Source: Neoscytalidium dimidiatum (lineage: Eukaryota > Ascomycota > Dothideomycetes > Botryosphaeriales > Botryosphaeriaceae). From it: a DNA stretch of 64,000 nt. Made by a program: the position numbers and the translations under genes. The stretch covers positions 3,383,748 to 3,447,747 of the forward strand of contig CM074703.1 of NCBI GenBank assembly GCA_037367355.1. Direction: 5' to 3'. This document shows, in pieces, positions 44,487 to 54,779 of this stretch. Numbering within the stretch: position 1 is the stretch's first letter; each line of letters starts with the position of its first letter. The notes under the pieces are model-generated. The model saw nothing but the letters and a program-made list of their open reading frames with translations. It did no database searches and was not told the DNA's origin.

Positions 44487-44596
44487 CTAATACTAAGTAT
44501 AGTTAATTTAGTATCTAATTTATACCGCTAGTCGAATTAACTCTATCGTTTATTTTAGATATCGGTCGGCTAATTTAAGAATTAAGAGTACTCTAT
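44487..44596 (+). repeat. 110-bp direct repeat, copy B, abutting telomeric repeats
   Basis: Second copy of the 40557-40666 repeat. It ends CTCTAT, and the next bases start the TTGGG TTAGGG array. Confidence 0.88.
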
Positions 44597-44690
44597 TTGG
44601 GTTAGGGTTAGGGTTAGGGTTAGGGTTAGGGTTAGGGTTAGGGTTAGGGTTAGGGTTAGGGTTAGGTTGTTAGGTTGGGTTAGGGTCGTG
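44597..44690 (+). repeat. Interstitial telomeric array (TTAGGG)n
   Basis: About eleven perfect TTAGGG units from 44602 to about 44667, then a few degenerate ones (TTAGGTTG, TTAGGTTGGG). The G-rich strand runs 5' to 3' rightwards, the orientation of a right-hand chromosome end, yet another 19 kb follows. No CCCTAA array is seen on the far side. Confidence 0.95.
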
Positions 44691-44741
44691 AGGGTAGGAC
44701 TATGACGTCGATACGAACATGGCTGAGCACGAGGCCGACAA

Positions 44742-45398
44742 ATGTCCATGGATGGAGACGACGTCGGTTACGATTCTCCGCCGGCGCCCGAGGCTATGGA
44801 TGATGATATCGAACTTGACGAGGAAGACGAAGCCACGGATGAAGAGGACTGGGGCCGGTATCGGCGCGCAAGTCTTACGTCAAGGCAGCATGGCGGGTTC
44901 GGCGGCGGTTTGGGCAGAGGCGGCGTCGCGAGACGACTATCCAGGAATACCACCGCTCGAACCAAGCTGGTACTACAGCCACGCAGCTCCTCTCATGCCT
45001 TCGCCAAGAATCGAGGCAGTTCTCGAGGCGATTCCGCAAGTTATCAGGAACGCCCGACGCATGTGTCTGGTGCCGCGCCCGCTGGCTGGACGAGCATGGC
45101 TCAACAGAACCCCAGAGAGAGGCGATCGAAGCGCTTCTCAAAATGGGTTCGATGTAGAAGTCGACGTCATCACGCATCCGGAAGCCTGTCCAGGGACTCC
45201 CCTGTTCGTCCTTCGGCCTTTTACAAAATTATGACGACCGATGGCCTTTTCAGCACGACCAACACCAACGTTGAGATCATGGACTCTCCTCTCATCGAAT
45301 CGCATCAACTTCTTACGCTTTTTACAACGATTTTAACTATGCGCTCTTACCTTGGCGTTATCATTGGTCGGGGTCAGCCGGGTCCTTTGTCTTACTGA
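44742..45398 (+). CDS. Possible small gene next to the telomeric array
   Basis: An ORF of 218 codons. Its first 40 residues are strikingly acidic (DDIELDEEDEATDEEDW) and look like coding sequence; the remainder is arginine- and serine-rich and less convincing, so an intron or another frame may apply. A competing ORF on the same strand starts at 44719. No domain recognised. Confidence 0.3.
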   Translation: MSMDGDDVGYDSPPAPEAMDDDIELDEEDEATDEEDWGRYRRASLTSRQHGGFGGGLGRGGVARRLSRNTTARTKLVLQPRSSSHAFAKNRGSSRGDSASYQERPTHVSGAAPAGWTSMAQQNPRERRSKRFSKWVRCRSRRHHASGSLSRDSPVRPSAFYKIMTTDGLFSTTNTNVEIMDSPLIESHQLLTLFTTILTMRSYLGVIIGRGQPGPLSY

Positions 45399-48300
45399 AA
45401 GCCGCCACCCTTTTTTATATTGGACATGACTTCCCAAGTTGGCGGCAAATCACACCGCTCCTATCCTAGTCAAGCGCTGACGTAAGGAGAGCATATTGTC
45501 TTTGGTTTATCGTATCGGAATGAATTCCTGGGGCACACCTTCCATGGGTTTAATGGCTGGATCAGATGGGATTTCTTCGCGAAGCATTTTGTTAATTGCG
45601 CTTTGTTTTTTGGTGGGATCGATATACCCCCTCATGAAGATCTCCCGTTGAGGAAGAGGAGGATACCTGGATTTTCTTACACATCTTTTTACATGATGAG
45701 TAGCGTCCACACTCATCAAAAGGACGAGCGTCGACCTTTAACTTTTTTTTTCCTTCAACACTAAAAGGCTCGTCTCCCAATCGGTATCGTCTCAAAGGAG
45801 AGAGCAGGCGATACGCAGATTATTTTTCGGGGTCTCTCATCTCACATATAGACGAAGGAATTACGCTGGGTTTTTTATCTCCTTTTATTGAAAGGAAGAA
45901 TAAGGGGAAACCGGAGGAGCCGAACACGAACTTGCCTGCTGGAACGCAACTATGGCAAGGGGAAACAGCGAAGTAGTTTAGCTTAGATGGAAACATCGTT
46001 CGCTGTGGCTTATCTGATATTTACTTCCAACGCTTGGCCTTTGCTGGCACGGCGGGAAAGAACAACAGGAAGACGAAATAATGAATGAAACCGTTTGTCT
46101 CTCCGGGGCATGGAAATTTCATGCTGCGCTGGAACGCGTCGGCTGATGGATCTCGACTTATACATCACACTCTACTTTCTGGCTGCGCTATCTCTGGAAC
46201 TGAAATGCGTGCATGTGTCTTTGTGCTTCGCCTCGTCTTTGTTTGCGGATTGAAGCAGCCTTTCGGGTTTTCCCTTTTCGGGCAGCGCAAACGGACAAAG
46301 AAGGCGGTCGAGGTCCCGTGGAATGCGTGTGGATGCCTGCTGGGTTTCTGGATTGCGCCTGGCCTTTCGCCCATTTGGGAAAGAGGTGTGGGGTTGCGTT
46401 TCACCCGTGACTGATGGGCATGGCTGCTAGGTGCCGGTTTTCCAAGGGATGGACACACCTTTCGGCGGAGGGGTTTAAAGGAGGAGACAAGTCGGCTTTC
46501 GACATGCCCTGCGATCGAGCTGGGCACACGTCGTACTTTCTGCTTGGCTGGCCCTGGTCGTGCACACTCGGTGTCGTTTCTGCGGCGATGCGAGTGCTGC
46601 GCGCAGTGGGAGAATGATAATCGTAATGTGTGTTTTCGGTCAGAAACGACGTTCCTTTGGCATGCCGATGGCCATTGATTGGTTAGGATGTTGGATTGCC
46701 TCGGCGCTCGTTGCTGGAAGAAGGAATTTTTCTATGGTGTTGATGGATGGTATTGACGGGAACCTGACTGACTTTAAGGTGAGAGATGGGGCAGCGGAGC
46801 GAGGACTGCTGCGAGCCAGTCAGATCGATGGGAGAGGGGGCGCAAATACCCGTCTCAATCGGTCGACTGTATCAAACTGCTGATGAGCTGTCAAAAGGAG
46901 ACACTAATCTGATGAAGTCAGGCTAGCATAGTGGAGCGGCCTTGTCTTTGATTAGAACGGGCTGTTCAGTCCTCGTTACTAAAGCTGTCACTGTACCATG
47001 TACTCGGCGATCCCGTGAAGGCGTGACTACTGTATTCGATTAGCCAAAAAAAAAAAAAAGAGATATCGCATGTACCAGGGCCGCGGGAGCGTTGATCAAT
47101 TTGCCCACGTGCTCGATGTTGTTTGAGAATGCTCGCACGACTAACAGGAGCACAGAAAGCTTCGGAAAAGCTATTGAAAATAATTTCTCTCTGCCCTCAC
47201 TCATCCCCACGTTCTTGGAAAAGTGTTTGATCAAGGCGGCTCAATAGTGGAATTATCTGGGCCTCTGTACTTTGTCGGTTTAGAAAGTCTCCTTGTAGGA
47301 AGTAGTGCCAGTCACAACGGCGCTGTCGCTATATTTCATCGCCTTATATTGCCGCTGAGAAGCATTCATAGCAATGAGTGCTTTAGAGCAGCTCCTGGCT
47401 ATGGAAAATCTAGTGGAACACATAGATTTTCTACCAGAAAGAAGCTCGGTGGTGATCTGGAGGTGAATTAATAAAATTTAAAGAGCTGAGAGAGGCAGCT
47501 TATTGGCTATTTAGGGCCTTTCCAGTGTCAAAGACAATCAAAGACAATCTTAAAATGAAACGTTGTGATGAGCGCAACAGTAAGGCGGAGGGTTTGTTCA
47601 TACGTCTGTCCAACTAATTGAAGTGGCATAGAAGTCGTTTCGAAAGCGGAAAGACATCACCATGTTCCATTTGCGTATTGAAATTGAATCACTGAACTTG
47701 GGACTGGACTCGGCGCGTCCTGATCATGCCCCTCCAGCTCATAATATGTCAACCCTACTATCCATAAACCGATTAAATAAAGCCAGTGAGTTTCCTCGCC
47801 ACATGAGTGTACTCATGCAGAGATTACAATTACTAAATTATAGTCCTGGAGTTCTGCTTCAATACGGTGATTAGGAGGCTTTGGATAACGAAAGTTATCC
47901 AAACAGTTTGAGAAGCAATTTCCGTCTCTTGGAGCGTCAAGTACCACTGGAGATAATTAGAGATGGGATCGTACGGTGCAAATTTTTGCGGAATGAGGTG
48001 ATGAATTTGAATATCGACGCTATTAAATACAGGGTTTGATGAGAAGATATTTGATCTCATTTGGGTTTTCTCCAGAAGAGCATCGGTGCAACATCTTAAT
48101 GCGTAGCCCCCATTTTTGTCCTTCATTCAAATCATAATCCGGGAGCTGTTTCATGCTATCGCACATGCAAATTCACCCGGGAGTAAACGGTACGGATGCA
48201 CAGAGCCACAGTACGTGCTCAATCCATACGTGGCCAACCAAGAGGCCCTGTTGGTGCTGTTGGACTCAGAAGGAGCTCGCTGGTGCGGTCTCAAAAGGTG

Positions 48301-49483
48301 GTCAGAAAGCCCTTCACATGATCGGCGGGGCAATCCGTGCAGCTACACTAGTGCTATAAATGCGGAAATATGCAGGTGGTACTTTGTATGTGTATAGGCA
48401 CATGTTGGATATTCCGCTTTACCTGACAGTGATGAAATTTATAAAATCAAGAAACATTGCGGATGCGTTAAAGAGCAGAAGAAACCGCTAGTTCTTTGTA
48501 CTCCAAACTTTATAAATGTTGCTTGGGCTTGCTGTTGTGAGTAAGGTTTGCCTATGCAATATTTGCCTATGCAATACTTTCCTGTGCAATAAGTTCCTGA
48601 CCCTCCACAGCAGATGCTGACTCGGGAGCATCGTAATTAATGACGCTCAGAAATACGGCTTATTGAATAGCATCAACCACGAGCTCTAACATCAGTGCGG
48701 AAAATTTCTTAAATATAAGATACGAAGAGGTTGATTCTGAATATCGTCTTCTTACGCTGCAGCACCATCTGCCAGGGTAGTGCTTCCATCCGCATAGCTC
48801 GCAGTTGATAGTTCTGTGGGGGTTCATGTCTGTTGTGGGCGCTCGGCTTCGTGATGCCTCAGAGATATTGCCGGCAAGAAACACCCCAGGAAATCTTGCC
48901 AGAGGATCCTTCTCATTCTCAACTGCCCAGGCTACATAGTCCAACTCCAAAGAAACTGCATCGTAATCACCCTCGTATGTGATGGTTGTGTTGTCGCCGG
49001 TAGTGGTCATCACCTCACCCACTCCGGGTGAGTATGAAGACCTCATCTCCGTTGGTGAAGTCTCGGAAGTCGTGCCGTAGTAAGTAAAATTGCTTAACCT
49101 TAGTGGTAACTGCTGAAATTCTTCTCACCTGATGAAATTACAGCAACAACAGATCTTAGGGGGAGATAAGGGGCCACCAATGAAAACTTCTCGTGAGACT
49201 TCCCTTTCTTTGAGCGGACACGAAGCTGGGATCAAAATCACGAGAATATTCATATACATACACTAACTAGTGGTCAGACTCGGTTACGGCCATACTGCTA
49301 TGTTAATTCCCCAAGCCGTCTCCCTACAAAACACTTCCTCTCCACGAACTCAAAGCACAACCTTCCAGGCAGCCCATTAACGCCCCACCTCTCCCCCGCA
49401 ACCAACTCGCCCATCCCCTCCTCCAATCCCGCTTCGACGCCACAGATTCTCTCATTCCACACTACGCGCGCGTGCGCTCAGCG
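45399..49483. other. 4-kb interval without a recognised gene
   Basis: No long reading frame with protein-like features. Two short minus-strand ORFs could be exons or relics: 45507-45719 (70 codons, with RGYIDPTKKQSAINKMLREE) and 48660-49046 (128 codons, with ARFPGVFLAGNISEASRSR). Poly-A or poly-T runs occur near 47046. No tRNA or array structure was seen. Confidence 0.45.
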
Positions 49484-50525
49484 TCAGGCCAACCCTCGTG
49501 ATGCCATGTCCACCTTCTCCACACCTTCCGGCAGGAGCAAAAGGCATGTGCGGAAGAGGCGCTGAGCCAAACGCAAACTAGCGGTATCGGCAGTACTGCC
49601 GGGAGAGTCAGGGTCGTCGCGGGGAAGGTGGTAGGCGGCGAGGGCGGCAAGGAAGGGGAAGATTGCCGTAGTGGGAAGGTGTTGGTGGTATTTGTGATGC
49701 GGGAAGTGCTGGTACCGCGTCAAGTGCGGGTGACGCTGCAGTGCAAGATGCGGGTGACGATGAGTCGGCACGCTGCCGCTGCCGCTACCGTCAGCCGGTG
49801 TGGCGAAGTGCTGGGCTAGAGCGGAGGTGACGCGCTTGATGAGGGCAGTGTCGGTGCGCAGCGAGCCCGGGGTTAAGACGGCCGGATTGGAGGTTTCCGC
49901 ATGGCTGCTTTGTTTACGTGCCCGAGGCCACGGTTGCGGGCGCAGGCTGGGTGACGGCAGGAATAGTGACACGGAGGTGGAGGGTGAAGAGGCTGCTGAC
50001 GCGCACGAGGTGCCTGAGTGATGGTGGACCCCGTCAGCGTACATGGGGTCTCGAGCGTAGTCATCGTCGATGACGGTTTAGTCAGATGCGCTCACGCGCT
50101 CTCACTCACTCTCACTGAAAGCGGGGGAAAGGGGGAGAAAGTGCTTGGGACAACTTACATTCGTCATCGGGATCAGATTCTCCCGCTACGCTCACCCCGA
50201 CCACCTTCATGGCCTTTTCGAAGGCTTCAAAGGCGAGGTAGTATTCGCCTAGATGCATCCGCAATATGCCCAGGTTGGCCCACACGGCAGCGCTGTCGAG
50301 GCCCACCGTATGCTGGGAACGCCGCAACAGGCGCTGTGTGCAGACGACCGCTTCGGACCAATCATAATTCCTAAAAAGAAGGGCCGTGTGTTCCCATAGA
50401 TCCTTGGCTTCCCTTTTGCTCAGGGCAGCGTGATTGGTTGTCGGAGTCGCCGAAAGGCTTGCGTGAATATTTCGCGCGGACTTTAGGCGCTGTGGGGTTG
50501 AAGGAGCAGATCTCTGCGAACTCAT
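49484..50525 (-). CDS. TPR-like repeat protein of unknown function
   Basis: 298 residues in two exons (50525-50159 and 50013-49484), in phase across a GT-AG intron. Residues about 35-110 form helix pairs of tetratricopeptide type: LWEHTALLFRNYDWSEAVVCTQRLL, then AVWANLGILRMHLGEYYLAFEAFEKAMKV, where the W-LG-Y-A-F-A pattern of a TPR is clear. The second exon starts with a Ser/Pro-rich linker and has a His-rich stretch, then the helical end LRLAQRLFRTCLLLLPEGVEKVD. A scaffold or interaction role is likely from the fold, but the partner is unknown. Confidence 0.65.
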
Positions 50526-50795
50526 GCAACGGTGTCAATGTACGGATTCGATATGGCTCTCGCTAGCATTTTAAAGGCTATGTCGCCCTTCAACTACTGA
50601 TAATGTTCTGCGGCGCCAAGTCGACGCTACAAGGCGAGTTTAAGTATTGCATAGCCAATGCTGCGCCTGAAGAGAGCGGAATCGGCCACACCCGCAGCAC
50701 ATGATACAGCACAGGCAGACCGGCCGAAGGTGGTGACATGAGCGCATGCCAAGAGCCTTAACCACATTGATATGCCTATTGCTGTAGTGTGTGAA
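50526..50795. promoter_or_regulatory. Promoter region of the TPR-like gene
   Basis: A 270-bp gap between the TPR-like gene and the upstream methyltransferase-like gene on the same strand. No specific site recognised. Confidence 0.35.
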
Positions 50796-51320
50796 TCAAG
50801 TGCTGCTAGCCTGAGGCCTATTGACAATAGCCATCATTTCGTAAGGCACGAGCCCGCATTCTTCGATGACATCTGGAGAGGTAAACTCAGGCGCTTGGAA
50901 GGAATCTTGAAAGTCAGCCCAGTCTGCCCTTGGACCTAGGAAGATGGCAAGTCGGACATTTGAGTTTCCGAATGTGTTGAAATATCTCTTGACGAGCTCA
51001 GGAACCCGGGGATAGACAAATATCCAAATCGCAGCATCTCGTGCTCTAGAACAGAGGTCCCAAGTACCGCTGACCACGTAGGCAGACTCTTCTGGAAGAT
51101 ACTTGTTGACCGACGAGCTGACCTCGACGCCTTCGACCACACGTGTCCGGTCCCTTGAAGCGAGGATCGCTTCAAACAGACCGGTCCCAGCGCCAATGGA
51201 GAGGACCGATCCGGGAATTGCGGATGTTGCATGCTCTAGTACTGAGAACAGGTTGTCCGAAATGCTGAGACAACAATCTGGGTGATGAACGGGTACATCC
51301 GACAATGTTGGCAATATCAT
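50796..51320 (-). CDS. Small SAM-dependent methyltransferase-like protein
   Basis: A 174-residue single-exon protein with the start of a class I methyltransferase fold: SVLSIGAGTGLFEAIL is motif I, the glycine-rich SAM loop, and VEGVEV about 20 residues later matches the acidic end of strand 2. A GTWDLCSRARDAAIWIFVYPR segment would be strands 3 and 4. It is shorter than most family members, so the substrate-binding part is reduced or an upstream exon is missing. The substrate is unknown. Confidence 0.7.
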   Translation of the reverse strand: MILPTLSDVPVHHPDCCLSISDNLFSVLEHATSAIPGSVLSIGAGTGLFEAILASRDRTRVVEGVEVSSSVNKYLPEESAYVVSGTWDLCSRARDAAIWIFVYPRVPELVKRYFNTFGNSNVRLAIFLGPRADWADFQDSFQAPEFTSPDVIEECGLVPYEMMAIVNRPQASST

Positions 51321-53574
51321 GATGTGCGTCTGGTGCGGGAGTTAATAAAGCCGTGCTGCAAGGGAGTTGCTTGCTACGGAACGTGAATATGTAATGCACA
51401 GGACTGTGGCTTGACGATGTTGTTGCAGTTGGAGTAGCAACTCAGGCGTTCCGTGCGAAAATAGATCGACAAGGAAGAGCCCGGTAATGCTTCGTACTGC
51501 AGCTTACAGTTCAGAGGGTTGCTGATGTCGACGGGGTGCTTAGTTGCAGGCTAAGCTCGTCAGACCCAAAGAGAAAATTTCAGTGAATTCGGCAGTCACG
51601 TGGTCGCGCGAACGCCACGCTGGAAAATGATCATCGTCTGTGGGGTTAGCACTTGATGAGTGAACAGACGTGAAAGGTTTGTAATGAGCTGAACGGCTCG
51701 GATGGCCCCGTTCGGGAAGGCAATCTTGCGAAAGCCCATTACCGGTTCGGGCCAAATGTCTTCACGGCCATCCGGCCGGCCGGGATGACAGTCAGCACTA
51801 AAATAGATATGCAGGAACCCTTCAATTTGAGATCAGGGCTGGAGCACATCAGTAGTGGCAAGCCGCCAACACCACAGGAGCTGAAGGCGCTGTCATGCCC
51901 GCGAGTCGGGATGCACGGCGGAGGGCAGGAGGCGAGGGATGATGGCAGCGTGGACAGCGGACGGCGTTCGGCGTGCGGACGTGCGGCGTCTCCTTTACGA
52001 CCGGGCGGAGGCGACGAAAACATTTGCGCGCACACGTACATGCCGCAAGGTGACGCCGAGCCGAGGCAGGAGGGCAGTTTCTGACCAACAATTTCGCGGC
52101 CATCTCGAATGGTGCCAGATCGGGCAAGCGTATGAGAGCGCACAAGCCACACAACAGGTGGGAGTGGAGCGGGCGGTCAACGCGAGAGCGAATGTGGGGT
52201 TCAGGAACAGGAAAACCCCCGGAGTCTACACCGACTGGAGGGCTAGACGACGAGGCGAGCGCATGTCGCGTGTCACACAGGCGTGGCCGGCAGAGCCGCG
52301 AGCATGACATGGCTTAGAGAAGGGCGAGCTGGGTGTTGAACAGATTACTGCGGGCGGGCGATGCGAGCATTGGCACGATGGTTGGGGTTTGGAGGCGTAT
52401 TCGCAGTCGCGTGAATGGCCGCGGCTGCTCGGCGTGTTGGTGCGGAAGGATTGCACTCCTGGTCGACCCATCAGCTGTTCCCCGAGACGCGCCTGGCAGC
52501 GCTGGAGAGCAGCAGCAGCGGCGGCGTGGGCGGTATCTGTGGAGTGTTTGGCGCAATGGCAGGCCAGAGCGCGCGTGGGCGGCAGGGCGGCGAAAAAGCA
52601 CGCCGGCTGTGGCCGTGACGCAGGCGCGCGGCGAGCGACGTCATGGGCGGGCTCCGCGGAGTCGGCGTCGGATGTCGGGGGGGGTGGGAATGCGGCTGGT
52701 GGTTGTTGCGGGCACACGCACGGGCAGGCGGGCGGGCGGGCGGGCGACACGGCCTCAGGCGGCGGCGGGCAGAGCGAGGGCAGCAGGGCGACAGGGCGAG
52801 AGGGCTGGTGCTGGCGTCAGAGAGCGCGAGGGCTCGGTCGGTCGCGGTGAGAGGTAAAAATAGAGCAGAGGCTGTGCACGGGCAGGGGGCGACAGGGCTA
52901 GGGGCGATCGGCGGGAGATAGGAGCGCAGGCGAGTGAGCTTGGCACGTCGGCGGCCGGGTAGGCTAGCTCACCACGCCCGACGACACCACGAACGCCGCT
53001 GCGCGCTCCACCGTAAGCCCACCATGGTCGCGCCGCGACGAGACCACCGTAGCACGCTCTCATTTCAGGCCTCTGGCTCCGGCCCGCGTCCGTGAGTCCG
53101 GCGCCAGCTGCCCGGCCGCGCGACCCAAGCAAGCAAGCACCATGTGCCAGCGCGCAGCCAGCAACGCCAGCAACGCCAGCAGTGCCTGTGCCTGTGCCTG
53201 TGCCGCGCGCGCTCACGCTCGCGCTCAATCCGCCGCCCGTTCTTCTCACCAAAGCACGCGTTGCGGTTGCACCACCGCCTCATGTTGGCTCATCCTGCGC
53301 CCGCTGAAAATAGGCGCGCGCTGTTGCTGCTCAGGCCTAGAGGAGCCCGCGGTGGCGCCCCTCAGCCTTACTGCTGCCGCTGCTACTCCCAAACAATACA
53401 TACATATGCGCTGGTCGCCACCAGCTCCATGTTCCCGGTTTCAATTCCTCTGTGCGACTTGCCTCCGCCCTCGCTTCTTTGGTGATCGCTCCGTGCTAGC
53501 TCGTTTCGGTCTGCACCTTCGGTGCGAAGCGCGCCCTCCATCCTGATCGCCGCCAGGGCTCCTATCCACCCAAG
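51321..53574. other. GC-rich interval, no gene credited
   Basis: Many overlapping ORFs on both strands are caused by high GC and few stop codons; none has recognisable domains. A GGG run set with one-base loops (GGGCGGGCGGGCGGG, 52730-52744) could form a G-quadruplex. CAGCAACGC and TGCCTG short tandems lie at 53155-53205. Confidence 0.5.
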
Positions 53575-54779
53575 ATGCAACCCTGCTCCGCGTCCGCTCC
53601 CGCTTTGGCCTCCGCCGACGGCTCCCACGCCGGCCTGGTGACGCCCGCTCCCGACTATATCAGCTATACTGCCCGCCTTCTGCTCGCCTCCTCCACGCTG
53701 CTTGCCCAGGTCGGCACTACAGCCGCCAGGGACCATCCCCCACCCGCCCAATCACGCGCCGATCCACCCACCTCTCTCCCTGACTGGCAGGACTCGCTTG
53801 AGAACCCACCAACCTCCCGCTGGGCCAACGTCCGTGTTGCTGATTGGCACCTCCAAGCCGAGCCTAGCGTCGCACCTGCTCAAGCTCCCCAGCTCCAGGA
53901 ACAGAAGAAAAAGAAAAGGCCCGGGAAGCTCGAGGCACTGATCCGCCGCCGTCAAGAGGACTCCACCAGCGTGCTCTCCCACCCCCCTCTTTGCCCGCCC
54001 TATTCAAGAGCCGCCTCGCTCTGCTCCCGCCTCTCAAGTGTCTTACCCCAGATCCATCTCTGGCCCCCTCAACATGCCTTCCGCCTCTCATCCGGAACGG
54101 CGTCCGTCGCCTCTGCGGGTTCCTCAGCACAGCACCGGCCGCAACTACACTGCTCAACCGCCCAGCCGGACCGCATCCAGCGACTACCCAACGAGCCCAG
54201 AGTACTTCTATCCCGTGTCTCCCCTCGACCGCCCGCGCTCTTCTTCTCACGCCGGCGAGGGCCTCCGCTCCCCTCTTCGTGCAGCACGCACCTATCCCGG
54301 CGCACCGTGGGAGAGCTCGCCGAACCACGGCTCTCAGGACCAGCGCAGGCCAAGCACCGCCTTCGACGACGACGCAGAGCTCCACCGGTTCGCCGAAGCA
54401 ACCTGCGGTTTCGATCCCTTCCCGTCCGTCAGCGGCCCTGAGCCAGGTCCTTTACAGAGAGTACTATGCGCCACGAGCGCCGCCGTCGCAGCAAACGACC
54501 TCCTATTCCCAGCCGATCCTCAGCAACCTTGGGCAGTCCTCCCACTCCATGCAACGGAGCTCCAACATTGCAAGGCCCTCCTCCACCGCACTAGCCGAGG
54601 CACTCCGAGCGATGGAGGACGAAGAGGAAGAGTACGGCATCCCGCCCGAAGAGGAACTACCCGACTACGCACAGAGCCAGTGGGAAGCACAGAGCCACCA
54701 GCGCAGAGCGGCAGCACGCCGCGCTGCCGAGCTAGAAAGACAGTGGATGGAAGCAAGGCAGCGGAGAGACTCGCGATGA
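53575..54779 (+). CDS. Predicted intrinsically disordered protein, exon structure uncertain
   Basis: Coding character moves through three plus-strand frames: 53575 to about 53960 (ending in a basic KKKKRPGKLEALIRRRQED patch), about 54000-54420 (Pro/Ser-rich, with SSDYPTSPEYFYPVSPLDRP) and about 54430-54779 (YREYYAPRAPPSQQ, then the acidic EDEEEEYGIPPEEELPDY and a helical RRAAARRAAELERQWMEAR end). Introns must join these, but I could not fix the junctions. The last part looks the most reliable. Low complexity suggests a disordered adaptor; no domain recognised. Confidence 0.5.

Noticed and set aside
44597..44690. TTAGGG array as the true end of the chromosome
   Set aside because: At least 19 kb of ordinary gene-bearing sequence follows it in this window, so as given it is internal.
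51849..53252. Several 120-175-codon ORFs on both strands
   Set aside because: High GC with rare stops gives overlapping open frames in all phases; none shows motifs or coding-like composition distinct from the others.
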